Origin: CANLWN01 sp039815505
GTDB taxonomy: Bacteria; Bacteroidota; Bacteroidia; Flavobacteriales; Flavobacteriaceae
Reading direction: 5' to 3'
DNA length: 17,427 nt
Assembly: GCA_039815505.1 (NCBI GenBank)
Contig: JBCBZE010000032.1
Span: 1 to 17,427, forward strand
The translations under genes and the position numbers were made by a program. How positions within the stretch are numbered: position 1 is the stretch's first letter; every line of letters starts with the position of its first letter. Positions 6,125 to 13,578 of this stretch are shown here, piece by piece. A model generated the notes under the pieces. That model saw only the letters and a program-made list of their open reading frames with translations. It ran no database searches and had not been told where the DNA came from.

Positions 6125-8797
6125 TTAGAATACAAAGCGGTAAGTGGCCTTTAAAAGAAATATATTTTGAGGTTGGTCGCCCCCAATAATATTGTCCTCC
6201 AAACTTTCAAACAAGCCAGCTTGTGGATCACCATCCGTTGAAATGTCCTGTGACCAGACCAGAAAAATCTCAGAACCCGGAATATATTCCCATCGCAGCA
6301 CCAGATTAGACCTAAATTGCACAAATGAAAAATCAGGATTATCAAAACTAAAATCGATCACTCCATCCAGATTTTCATCAATGGTATACACATCATCCGC
6401 TAGAGCAACCTGGTTCCCCGAATATGAAGTAAACCGGTCATTGAAATTAGTCGCCAACGAATTGGATACATGCTTAAAATTAGAGTACCTGCCCCTTGAA
6501 ATAAAGGGCTGCCCCCAATACTGAATGGTAAGATTGGGATTGATCGTATAATTGAAACGAACCGACATGCTTAGCGTTCGTTGTTCTATTTCTCCATTGA
6601 GATACCTGGGATCCCCATCTACATCTAGATTATCTATGAACTGTAATTTATCATTATTGACACCATACTCGGGAAAGGCTGAAATACGAAGCGCATTAAA
6701 AGGTTGATAGATTATTCCGAATTCTATATTATACGATCGGTATGACCGATCTACCCCCATCTGGCCATTGTGAAAAAAGTTGAACCGCACTTTTTTACGA
6801 CTATCCGTACGAACACTATTCCAAAAACCTATTTCTGGTGACTGTCGCAACCTTGGCCCCCCTCTTAGCGCAAAATTAGAATATTGAACAGGTTCATAAT
6901 TAAGTCCTATATTGCTGAACCAGTTATTCTTCCAATTTTGCCAGCTATTGGTATTAAATCGCAAACTATTATGATTACCTCCAAAATCCCAAACGCTCCA
7001 ATGGTTATAGTTAATACCCACTTGCCTAAAAGTACTATCTGGTTTTAAGGTACGATATCCTACCCACGTATAATGGCGTATATCATCTGCTTGTCGTTGA
7101 AACCCTATATCGTTCAGCTCCAATTCCGGGGAACGCCAAGTGGCCCCAGATTCAAAACGCCAATGCCCGTTACCTATTTTTCCTATTTGCATATTACCGC
7201 CAGTGCCCGTAAGGGAGGTTTTATTGGCATCCACTTCCACATGGTCGGCATCTACCCGTTGAAAGAGGTGTGTAATGGATTCTTGCGTCTCTTGAATAGC
7301 ATTGGCACTACCCTCAACATGACTCCAGATAATATCCCCGCCTATATACCAATCCCGATTGTTCCATTGGTGTTTAAAATCAAAACCACCGCTATAAGCA
7401 GACGTATGTAGGAAATCTAATTCCTCTGTAAGATTGGACCTGTTAGTTGCCGTAAAAATACCCCCAACAAAGGAGTTATTGTCATTAAAATCCTTTTGGA
7501 GACGCCCTACCGCATAATTGGTCAATGGCTCTACGACTTCCCTTCTGCGTTCACCGTCATTATCTATGGTAGCATATTTCTTTGCCGTAACACTTTCCAG
7601 GACTCCTATGGACCACCCATCGTCTGTTTTCCCACTGAACTTGGCCGCACCTATGATCTGTGTATTTTCTGGCTGCTCCACAAATTCATTATCGGCCGTA
7701 TCTGGAGAGCCTTGAGGGCTGCGACCAATACGCCTGGAATAAAACACATTATCGAACCCAAAGGTATTGCCCGCCTGCGATTGGGAAACCCGATAATCAA
7801 AAATATTTTTATTCTCCACAAAGAAGGGGCGCTGTTCCCTAAAAAAAATCTGAAACCCATCCAGTGCAATAGCGGATGGATCTGCCTCTACTTGTCCAAA
7901 ATCTGGATTAATGGTCAAATCCACGGTAAGGTCGTTGGTGACACCTATCTTGGCATCGAGACCAATGGTTACATCGTTCTCACTGCCATCCTGAAACGGA
8001 TTTCCTTCTTCCGCTTCAAAAGTTTCCATATTGGTTACCGTATAAGGTTGTATTTCCAACTGTTTTTGCGGCTCCAGTGCCACCAGACCGTGCAACTCCC
8101 CGAACTCGCTTACCCAACCCGGTGCATCTTGAGGTTTTCGTTGCCATAAGGACCTTTCTTCCTCTCTAAAAAAACGTCTAGTGGATTGCAAACCCCATAC
8201 CTGGTCGGTATTGTTACCGAATTTTAATTGGCTCAGCGGTATTTTTAGCTCGGCCGTCCAACCTTCTTCATCAATATTTGTTTTGGTATACCAAATAGGG
8301 TTCCAACTACCATCCCAATTATCCCCGTTATTGGAGACAAACTCATCTCCCTTTACTCCCGCGGCCGTTACGGTAAACGAAAATGCCGTGCGCTTATCAT
8401 GATAGCTATCAATATTGAACTCCACCCAGTCGCCTTCGAAACCATCCCTTCTAGAAAGTCGTTTTTCAATCTTATCTGGTTCTTCATCATAGCAACGTAC
8501 ACCTATGTACAGAAACTTCTCATCATAAATTATCTTAAACTTGGTCTGATAAGAGGGTGGGGTATTCTCGTCAGGTTGGTTTTCAATATAGTCCCCGGTC
8601 CATTCCACCACATCCCATGCATCGTCATTCAACAAACCATCAACATTTGGAGGTGTTTGTGACCCTAAGGATTTGGTGGTATAAATCCGTTTTGGAACTA
8701 AGGCGATAGAATCATTACTTTCCGTTTCAGCATTTTGGGCATGAATAGATAACGCAAAAACAAGGAAAGCGAAAACTGCAAGAAGGTTGGTTCTCAT
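6125..8797 (-). CDS. DUF5916 outer-membrane protein with N-terminal CBM9-like domain
   Basis: The 890-residue protein has a signal peptide (cut after SIHA, residue 20). Residues about 45-215 form a CBM9-like beta-sandwich, with NVDGLLNDDAW, FLYIGVRCYD, EGDWVEFNIDSY and GWTAELKIPLSQLKFG. From about 245 to the end it follows DUF5916, with VDLTINPDFGQVEADPS near 290 and a run of alternating hydrophobic/aromatic strands finishing in YRFVF. A terminal phenylalanine is typical of outer-membrane barrels. Related proteins are common in Bacteroidota and often annotated as carbohydrate binding, but their function is not established. No TonB box, SusC/D pair or glycoside hydrolase lies nearby, so a polysaccharide-uptake role is not supported by context. 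The lipocalin-like gene downstream may be co-transcribed. Confidence 0.9.
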   Translation of the reverse strand: MRTNLLAVFAFLVFALSIHAQNAETESNDSIALVPKRIYTTKSLGSQTPPNVDGLLNDDAWDVVEWTGDYIENQPDENTPPSYQTKFKIIYDEKFLYIGVRCYDEEPDKIEKRLSRRDGFEGDWVEFNIDSYHDKRTAFSFTVTAAGVKGDEFVSNNGDNWDGSWNPIWYTKTNIDEEGWTAELKIPLSQLKFGNNTDQVWGLQSTRRFFREEERSLWQRKPQDAPGWVSEFGELHGLVALEPQKQLEIQPYTVTNMETFEAEEGNPFQDGSENDVTIGLDAKIGVTNDLTVDLTINPDFGQVEADPSAIALDGFQIFFREQRPFFVENKNIFDYRVSQSQAGNTFGFDNVFYSRRIGRSPQGSPDTADNEFVEQPENTQIIGAAKFSGKTDDGWSIGVLESVTAKKYATIDNDGERRREVVEPLTNYAVGRLQKDFNDNNSFVGGIFTATNRSNLTEELDFLHTSAYSGGFDFKHQWNNRDWYIGGDIIWSHVEGSANAIQETQESITHLFQRVDADHVEVDANKTSLTGTGGNMQIGKIGNGHWRFESGATWRSPELELNDIGFQRQADDIRHYTWVGYRTLKPDSTFRQVGINYNHWSVWDFGGNHNSLRFNTNSWQNWKNNWFSNIGLNYEPVQYSNFALRGGPRLRQSPEIGFWNSVRTDSRKKVRFNFFHNGQMGVDRSYRSYNIEFGIIYQPFNALRISAFPEYGVNNDKLQFIDNLDVDGDPRYLNGEIEQRTLSMSVRFNYTINPNLTIQYWGQPFISRGRYSNFKHVSNSLATNFNDRFTSYSGNQVALADDVYTIDENLDGVIDFSFDNPDFSFVQFRSNLVLRWEYIPGSEIFLVWSQDISTDGDPQAGLFESLEDNIIGGDQPQNIFLLKATYRFVF

Positions 8798-8941
8798 GCG
8801 GTCATGTTGGATTGATGTGACCTAAAGACTTGTAAAAAAAACAGGAGTTACAGTTTGATATCAATTTTAAACTTTTTTTAACATCAAAAAAAACGTATTA
8901 AAAACTTCAGAAAAAAATCGAAAAATAATCGGAAACAAGCA

Positions 8942-8972
8942 TTTGTATTTCAAGTTAATAGTTGTACATTTG
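8942..8972 (+). promoter_or_regulatory. Consensus promoter of the rplM-rpsI operon
   Basis: TTTG (8942-8945), a spacer of exactly 19 nt (8946-8964) and TACATTTG (8965-8972) match the Bacteroidota housekeeping promoter TTTG-N19-TAnnTTTG without a mismatch. Transcription should start near 8978, about 40 nt before the rplM GTG. Confidence 0.85.
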
Positions 8973-8975
8973 CAC

Positions 8976-8988
8976 CCCGTTTATCGGG
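8976..8988 (+). promoter_or_regulatory. Small hairpin at the 5' end of the rplM leader
   Basis: CCCG (8976-8979) and CGGG (8985-8988) pair around TTTAT, almost at the predicted transcription start. The remaining leader to 9019 is AT-rich. In E. coli, L13 represses its own mRNA through the leader; whether this hairpin has that role is unknown. Confidence 0.35.
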
Positions 8989-9019
8989 ATTGAAGTGTTT
9001 AATCAATAAAAATATTAGT

Positions 9020-9475
9020 GTGGACACATTAAGCTACAAAACTATTTCGGCGAATAAGACAACTGTAAACAAGCAGTGGTTATTAGTTGATGCCGAGGGG
9101 GAAACATTAGGTCGTCTTGCTTCTAAAGTAGCCAAACTACTGAGAGGGAAGCACAAACCTAATTTTACACCGCATGTGGATTGTGGGGATAATGTTATTA
9201 TTATCAACGCAGAGAAGATCAACTTATCCGGAAACAAGTGGGAGCAAAAAACATATTTACGCTATACCGGCTATCCCGGAGGACAAAGGTCGACCACCGC
9301 CAAGGAATTGTTGGATAGAAAACCGGAAAGCATTATAGAAAAATCGGTAAAAGGGATGTTACCTAAAAACAGATTAGGGGCAGAGCTTTTTAGAAATCTA
9401 AAAGTTTATGTTGGTCCGGAGCACGGTCAAGAGGCACAAAAACCAACAGCAATTAACTTAAACGACTTTAAGTAA
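9020..9475 (+). CDS. rplM: 50S ribosomal protein L13 (uL13), GTG start
   Basis: From the GTG at 9020 the 151-residue product reads MDTLSYKTISANK, the usual flavobacterial L13 N-terminus, then WLLVDAEGETLGRLASKVA, TPHVDCGDNVIIINAEKI, YTGYPGGQRS and GMLPKNRLGAELFRNLKVYVG. It is an early-assembling protein of the large subunit that binds 23S rRNA. The frame also stays open upstream to a TTG at 8990, but that adds ten residues not seen in the family and would begin only about 12 nt after the predicted transcription start, so the GTG is preferred. The stop overlaps the rpsI start (TAATG), so the two are translationally coupled. Confidence 0.97.
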   Translation: MDTLSYKTISANKTTVNKQWLLVDAEGETLGRLASKVAKLLRGKHKPNFTPHVDCGDNVIIINAEKINLSGNKWEQKTYLRYTGYPGGQRSTTAKELLDRKPESIIEKSVKGMLPKNRLGAELFRNLKVYVGPEHGQEAQKPTAINLNDFK

Positions 9476-9861
9476 TGGATACAATTCACAAAATTGGTAG
9501 AAGAAAGACGGCTGTTGCCCGTGTTTATGTTTCCGAAGGAAAAGGAGATATTACGGTCAACAAAAGAAGTCTAAATGACTATTTCACCACTCCTACCCTA
9601 CAGTACAAGGTAAAACAACCTTTTACCCTGACCGACAACGAAAACAGTTATGATGTTAAAGTAAATGTTTACGGAGGAGGAATTACAGGGCAGGCAGAAG
9701 CGGTTCGTTTGGCATTGTCCAGGGCAATGTGTGAAATTGATGCCGAAAACAGAAGCGTTCTTAAGCCAGAGGGATTATTGACAAGAGATCCCAGAATGGT
9801 AGAGCGTAAGAAATTCGGACAGAAGAAAGCACGTAAGAAATTCCAGTTCTCCAAACGTTAG
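9475..9861 (+). CDS. rpsI: 30S ribosomal protein S9 (uS9)
   Basis: The 128-residue protein matches S9 throughout: IGRRKTAVARVYVSEGKGDI at 7-26, GGGITGQAEAVRLALSRAM in the middle, LLTRDPRMVERKKFGQKKAR, and the conserved C-terminal tail ending FSKR, which in ribosomes reaches the P-site tRNA. Its length is typical. The ATG overlaps the rplM stop by one base, the usual L13-S9 pairing found across bacteria. Confidence 0.98.
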   Translation: MDTIHKIGRRKTAVARVYVSEGKGDITVNKRSLNDYFTTPTLQYKVKQPFTLTDNENSYDVKVNVYGGGITGQAEAVRLALSRAMCEIDAENRSVLKPEGLLTRDPRMVERKKFGQKKARKKFQFSKR

Positions 9862-9899
9862 TCTGGACAACAAATATTATTTAATAACTTGTTCATTGA

Positions 9900-9956
9900 A
9901 AGCCCTGTCCCGGGCAATTAAAAAATCCCTATTCACAAAAGCAAGGGCTTGGTTTT
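9900..9956 (+). terminator. Candidate terminator or attenuator after rpsI
   Basis: AAGCCCT (9900-9906) can pair with AGGGCTT (9944-9950), followed by GGTTTT. Alternatively GCCC (9902-9905) pairs with GGGC (9912-9915), followed by AATTAAAAAA. The two folds exclude each other. The T tract is short, so partial read-through into rpsB is plausible. The whole rpsI-rpsB gap (218 nt) has no good match to a housekeeping promoter. Confidence 0.35.
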
Positions 9957-9985
9957 AGGTAAATCAAACATTGTGTAAAGGGTAA

Positions 9986-10051
9986 GTTAGTTTAGCATCT
10001 AAATGGTAGAGGCTTCGCATTTCCAATTCGATACCACTCTAACATTGCTAA
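9986..10051 (+). promoter_or_regulatory. Structured leader just upstream of rpsB (candidate autoregulatory RNA)
   Basis: Three exact pairings are visible: GTTAG (9986-9990) with CTAAC (10039-10043), TGGTA (10004-10008) with TACCA (10032-10036) nested inside, and TTAGCA (9992-9997) with TGCTAA (10046-10051), which crosses the first and would make a pseudoknot. A local hairpin TTTAG/CTAAA (9991-10003) competes. The structure ends 28 nt before the rpsB ATG. In gammaproteobacteria S2 represses the rpsB-tsf mRNA through a pseudoknotted leader, so a similar function is a reasonable inference. There is no sequence match I can cite. Confidence 0.45.
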
Positions 10052-10079
10052 TTCAAAAGAACGTAAACTAAATTTAAAA

Positions 10080-11234
10080 ATGGCTAAAAAAGTCGAAGTA
10101 AAAGAATTATTGGAAGCGGGTGTACACTTTGGTCACCTCACAAGAAAATGGAATCCTAATATGGCTCCCTACATCTACATGGAGCGCAACGGAATCCACG
10201 TTATCAACTTATACAAAACTGTTGCAAAATTGGATGAGGCCAACGAGGCCCTAAAAAAAATTGCGGCATCTGGCAGAAAAATTCTTTTCGTAGCTACAAA
10301 AAAACAGGCTAAGGATATTGTTGCGGAAAAAGTAGCCAATGTAAACATGCCTTATATTACGGAAAGATGGCCGGGCGGTATGTTGACCAACTTCGTTACT
10401 ATTCGTAAGGCGGTGAAGAAAATGGCTTCTATTGATAGAATGAAGAAAGATGGTACATTTAACACGTTATCCAAAAAAGAACGATTACAGGTAGATCGTT
10501 TACGTGCCAAATTGGAAAAAAACCTAGGTTCAATTTCTGAAATGACCCGTTTACCCGGAGCTTTGTTTATCGTAGATACCATGCGAGAACATATTGCGGT
10601 TAGAGAAGCCCAAAAATTAAACATTCCGATTTTTGCCATGGTGGATACCAATTCAGACCCAAGAGATGTGGATTATGTTATTCCATCCAACGATGATGCA
10701 TCCAAATCCATTGAAGTGATCATGGGTCAGGTAACAGGTGCAGTAGCAGATGGCTTGGCGGAACGTAAATCCGAAAAACAATCGGAAAAGGAAGGCAAGC
10801 AAGAGCCAAAGGCGACGGTTGAAAAAGCACCCGAAGCGGCTGCAAAACCAGAAGCCATAGAGGAACCTAAATCAGAGAAAGTTGCAGAGGCAGCAAAAGA
10901 AGCACCCGTGACCAAGGAAGTTGTTGAAGAAAAGGCTCCCGTAGCCGAGGAAACTCCTGCCAAAAAAGAAGAGGGTAAAACAGCTGATGACTTAACAAAA
11001 ATTGAAGGTATTGGACCTAAAGCCGCTGAAGCTTTGGTAAACAAAGGTGTAGAATCCTTTGCCAAACTGGCAAAGGCCAAACCAGAAGACATCAAGGAAA
11101 TTTTGACCGAAGCCAGTTCTAGAATGGCTCACCTTGATCCAGGTTCTTGGCCTAAACAAGCGCAAATGGCCGCGGATGAAAAGTGGGATGAGCTTAAAGA
11201 ATGGCAAGATAATGTAAAAGGAGGGGTTGAGTAG
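10080..11234 (+). CDS. rpsB: 30S ribosomal protein S2 (uS2) with a C-terminal helix-hairpin-helix extension
   Basis: Residues 1-228 are a normal S2: KELLEAGVHFGHLTRKWNP, YIYMERNGIHVINLYKT, ITERWPGGMLTNF, LPGALFIVDTMREHIAVREA and IPIFAMVDTNSDP. S2 binds late on the small-subunit body and is needed with S1 for mRNA binding. Most S2 proteins end near residue 230-260. Here residues 229-300 form a Lys/Glu/Ala/Pro-rich, probably disordered linker, and 302-384 form a compact domain starting DDLTKIEGIGPKAAEALVNK, a helix-hairpin-helix signature, then a conserved-looking WPKQAQMAADEKWDELKEWQ. From memory, a closely similar tail occurs on L21 of Bacteroidota. The linker is in frame with no sign of frameshift. 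tsf lies 100 nt downstream; a structured spacer precedes this gene. Confidence 0.97.
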   Translation: MAKKVEVKELLEAGVHFGHLTRKWNPNMAPYIYMERNGIHVINLYKTVAKLDEANEALKKIAASGRKILFVATKKQAKDIVAEKVANVNMPYITERWPGGMLTNFVTIRKAVKKMASIDRMKKDGTFNTLSKKERLQVDRLRAKLEKNLGSISEMTRLPGALFIVDTMREHIAVREAQKLNIPIFAMVDTNSDPRDVDYVIPSNDDASKSIEVIMGQVTGAVADGLAERKSEKQSEKEGKQEPKATVEKAPEAAAKPEAIEEPKSEKVAEAAKEAPVTKEVVEEKAPVAEETPAKKEEGKTADDLTKIEGIGPKAAEALVNKGVESFAKLAKAKPEDIKEILTEASSRMAHLDPGSWPKQAQMAADEKWDELKEWQDNVKGGVE

Positions 11235-11289
11235 TTAAACCCGACCATATAAAACTAAATATTAATTTAACATTGATCTAAATCGCAAC

Positions 11290-11313
11290 ACCTAAAGTGT
11301 ACCTACTTTAGGT
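11290..11313 (+). promoter_or_regulatory. Intercistronic hairpin before tsf
   Basis: ACCTAAAGT (11290-11298) and ACTTTAGGT (11305-11313) form a perfect 9-bp stem around GTACCT. Outer bases ATTGA (11272-11276) and TCAAT (11313-11317) could partly extend it. It ends 21 nt before the tsf ATG and has no T tract, so it looks more like a translation-control or RNA-processing element than a terminator. Confidence 0.5.
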
Positions 11314-11334
11314 CAATATTAAAACTTGAATAAA

Positions 11335-12159
11335 ATGGTAAAAATTACCGCCGCAGACGTAAACAAATTAAGAAAAACTACCGGTGCAGGAATGATGGAC
11401 TGCAAAAAAGCTTTGGTAGAGGCAGAAGGTGACTTTGATAAGGCAATTGAAATCCTGCGCAAGCAAGGACAAAAAGTAGCTGCAAAAAGAGCCGATAGAG
11501 ACTCTTCCGAAGGGGCGGCCATTGCTAAGGTGAATACCGAAAATACGGATGGAGTAATCATCTCCTTAAATTGTGAAACAGATTTCGTGGGCAAAAACGA
11601 AACTTTCGTGACCTTGGCCAATGAATTGGCAGAGCTAGCTTTGGGGTACGATACCAAAGACGCATTTTTAGCCGCAGATTTTAACGGTATGTCCGTTCAG
11701 GAAAAGCTTACGGAACAAACCGGGGTTATCGGGGAGAAAATAGAGATTGGCGGATTTAGCAAATTACATGCCCCCTTCGTAGGCTCTTATATCCATGCAG
11801 GGAATAAAATAGCGACTTTGGTAGGATTGTCCGCCGCTGTTGAAGGTGCCGCCGTTGCCGCCAAGGATGTGGCCATGCAGGCTGCAGCGATGAACCCTGT
11901 TGCATTGAACGAGGAAGGCGTGGATCAGTCCGTAATAGATAAGGAAATAGAGATTGCCAAGGACCAATTGCGTCAAGAAGGTAAACCGGAAGCAATGTTG
12001 GATAATATTGCCAAAGGTAAACTTAAGCGTTTCTTTAAGGACAATACTTTGGTAAACCAAGCTTTTATCAAGGATAGCAAACAAAGCGTTGCTCAATATG
12101 TAAAGTCCGTTGATTCCAACTTGGAAGTAACCGGATTTGAACGAGTTGCCTTGGGATAG
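11335..12159 (+). CDS. tsf: Translation elongation factor Ts
   Basis: EF-Ts exchanges GDP for GTP on EF-Tu. The 274-residue product opens with the family signature ITAADVNKLRKTTGAGMMDC (UBA-like N-domain), then KKALVEAEGDFDKAIE. The EF-Tu-contacting motif TDF follows at 82-84 (NCETDFVGKNE), with YIHAGNKIATLVGL and DVAMQAAAMNP in the core and QSVAQYVKS near the end. The ATG at 11335 is chosen because the family begins at MVKITAA; the frame runs three codons further upstream to a TTG, which is unlikely to be used. It follows rpsB on the same strand, the standard order, and ends at a strong terminator. Confidence 0.98.
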   Translation: MVKITAADVNKLRKTTGAGMMDCKKALVEAEGDFDKAIEILRKQGQKVAAKRADRDSSEGAAIAKVNTENTDGVIISLNCETDFVGKNETFVTLANELAELALGYDTKDAFLAADFNGMSVQEKLTEQTGVIGEKIEIGGFSKLHAPFVGSYIHAGNKIATLVGLSAAVEGAAVAAKDVAMQAAAMNPVALNEEGVDQSVIDKEIEIAKDQLRQEGKPEAMLDNIAKGKLKRFFKDNTLVNQAFIKDSKQSVAQYVKSVDSNLEVTGFERVALG

Positions 12160-12185
12160 TGCAATAAACCATTAAGCTAAATACT

Positions 12186-12218
12186 AAAAATCGCTGTTCT
12201 TTGAGAACAGCGATTTTT
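12186..12218. terminator. Bidirectional intrinsic terminator after tsf
   Basis: A perfect 15-bp stem: AAAAATCGCTGTTCT (12186-12200) with AGAACAGCGATTTTT (12204-12218) around TTG, continuing into a T8 run. It separates the convergent tsf and serine hydrolase genes and should act for both. Confidence 0.93.
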
Positions 12219-12233
12219 TTTATTGTTCTTATC

Positions 12234-13421
12234 TTATATTTCCGTAACCACTTTCATAATCTCTTCAAAGGCAGGTATAATACCATTGTCGGTATTGGAC
12301 AAGATTACCAAAGAGACGTCCGACTCCGGAAAATAAAACCACAAGGTATTGAAACCTGGCATTCCTCCGCTATGCCAAATCGCCTGCTTCCCATAGATTT
12401 CCGTTCTACTAAAACCCAAAGCGTAGCCATCTTTTTTCATAAAGTCCTGCGGTGGAGGCGGAGGAAATTTTGGGTCAATGTATTTTACCTCATAAACAGG
12501 TAAATGGGATGACACCCTGGCATATGTGGTTAATTTGTCTACCGTACCCTTATCGATGAGTTGTCCATTGAACAATGCCCTGCTCCATATAAGCATGTCC
12601 CCAACATTGGATTTTAACCCTCCAAAGGATTTTAAGCTTCCCGCTACAAAAGGAGAAGCTACAAACCTAGTGGCCATAGCATCCGATTCCTCCTGGATGC
12701 CATAGCCTTTTGCCGTGTCCTTGAAGGTTTCCTTGTCAGAAACCAAACCCGTATGTAACATCCCAAGGGGGATGAAAATGAATTCCTGTAGATATGTACT
12801 ATAGTGTTTTCCGGAAATTTTTTCGATGATTTCCCCCAAAAGCAAATAACCCATATTTGAATATGAATACCGCGTACCCGGTTCAAACAAATACAGTGTA
12901 TCCATACGTTGTACATATTCATGTGGATTTGCACCTGTAACCCAATCCTCGGGAGTGTCTTTGGGCAATCCGCCCATCCACCATTCGTTTATTCCCGAAG
13001 TATGCGATAAAAGTTGATATATCGTCACCTTTTCGCCTTCTGGAAAATCAGGGAAAAACCTAGTAAGTGGATCTTCGAATGTTAATTTTCCATCTTTGGC
13101 CAATTGTGCTATTGCTACGGCGGTAAAAGGTTTGGTAACCGAAGCAAGGCCAAATTTAGTGTTGATTTCAACACTTTTATGTTGCTCCAAATCGGCCCAT
13201 CCATATGCGGACATAAAGGCATCGTTATCAGCTATTTGAATACCAAAAGTGATACCTAGAGTATGCTTATTCTTTACTAAGCTTTGCATCAAGGAGTCTA
13301 TTTTTTCAATCTTGGCCCCATGCTTCACATATTGATGGTTGGATTCTTCTTTTTTAATTCGGTTCTTACACTGTCCAAAAACCAATATAAGTAGTCCCAA
13401 TAGTAATAATCTTGTTTTCAT
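12234..13421 (-). CDS. Beta-lactamase-family serine hydrolase, lipoprotein
   Basis: The 395-residue protein has a lipoprotein signal peptide ending VFGQ before Cys18, so it is probably anchored facing the periplasm. The class C beta-lactamase/DD-peptidase fold is shown by the catalytic S94-V-T-K97 (LASVTKPF), a Y187-S-N189 triad in TRYSYSNMGYLLLGEII, and H350-S-G-G353 near the end in place of KTG. LLSHTSGI at 138-145 is also typical. Family members include penicillin-binding proteins, esterases and D-aminopeptidases, so the substrate is open, and resistance to beta-lactams should not be assumed. An unusual FPPPPPQ stretch occurs at 319-325. It is read opposite to the flanking translation genes, ends next to the tsf terminator, and has no convincing promoter upstream. 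Confidence 0.92.
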   Translation of the reverse strand: MKTRLLLLGLLILVFGQCKNRIKKEESNHQYVKHGAKIEKIDSLMQSLVKNKHTLGITFGIQIADNDAFMSAYGWADLEQHKSVEINTKFGLASVTKPFTAVAIAQLAKDGKLTFEDPLTRFFPDFPEGEKVTIYQLLSHTSGINEWWMGGLPKDTPEDWVTGANPHEYVQRMDTLYLFEPGTRYSYSNMGYLLLGEIIEKISGKHYSTYLQEFIFIPLGMLHTGLVSDKETFKDTAKGYGIQEESDAMATRFVASPFVAGSLKSFGGLKSNVGDMLIWSRALFNGQLIDKGTVDKLTTYARVSSHLPVYEVKYIDPKFPPPPPQDFMKKDGYALGFSRTEIYGKQAIWHSGGMPGFNTLWFYFPESDVSLVILSNTDNGIIPAFEEIMKVVTEI

Positions 13422-13529
13422 TTGCTTCTATCTTAAATAATCTTATTACGCACACTTACTGCCGTATGTCATCATAAAGACCTTTTGAACTAGGCAAATG
13501 TTGCATAAAGTCCATTTTTTATGGAAAAC

Positions 13530-13557
13530 AAAAAACGCTACCAACATAGGTAGCGTT
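13530..13557 (-). terminator. Intrinsic terminator of the M61 peptidase gene
   Basis: AACGCTACC (13534-13542) and GGTAGCGTT (13549-13557) pair around AACATA. Read on the minus strand the stem is followed by a run of six Ts. It lies 21 nt past the M61 stop codon. Confidence 0.85.
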
Positions 13558-13578
13558 CTAATATGTAAAAAATGTTGT

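Noticed and set aside
7496..8149. 217-codon plus-strand open frame inside the DUF5916 gene
   Set aside because: It lies wholly antisense to a well-supported gene, has no family-like motifs and an atypical composition; a shadow frame.
8990..9019. Ten-residue N-terminal extension of L13 from TTG 8990
   Set aside because: The extra residues are not part of the L13 family start, and the TTG would lie only about 12 nt after the predicted transcription start.
9980..10040. tRNA-like stretch (TGGTAGAGG and TTCGATACC) before rpsB
   Set aside because: It has D-arm-like and T-loop-like words but no acceptor stem, no anticodon arm of proper size and no CCA; the spacing is too short for a tRNA.
10764..10979. 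Tandem repeat in the S2 linker
   Set aside because: The linker is repetitive in composition (Lys, Glu, Ala, Pro) but I could find no regular repeat unit at the DNA or protein level.
10727..11095. Ser/Ala-rich minus-strand open frame inside rpsB
   Set aside because: Its composition is the mirror of the Lys/Glu/Ala linker codons of S2; no independent support.
12234..13421. Antibiotic-resistance beta-lactamase
   Set aside because: The protein has the shared fold and SxxK/YxN motifs but HSGG instead of KTG and a lipoprotein anchor; most such proteins are peptidases or esterases.
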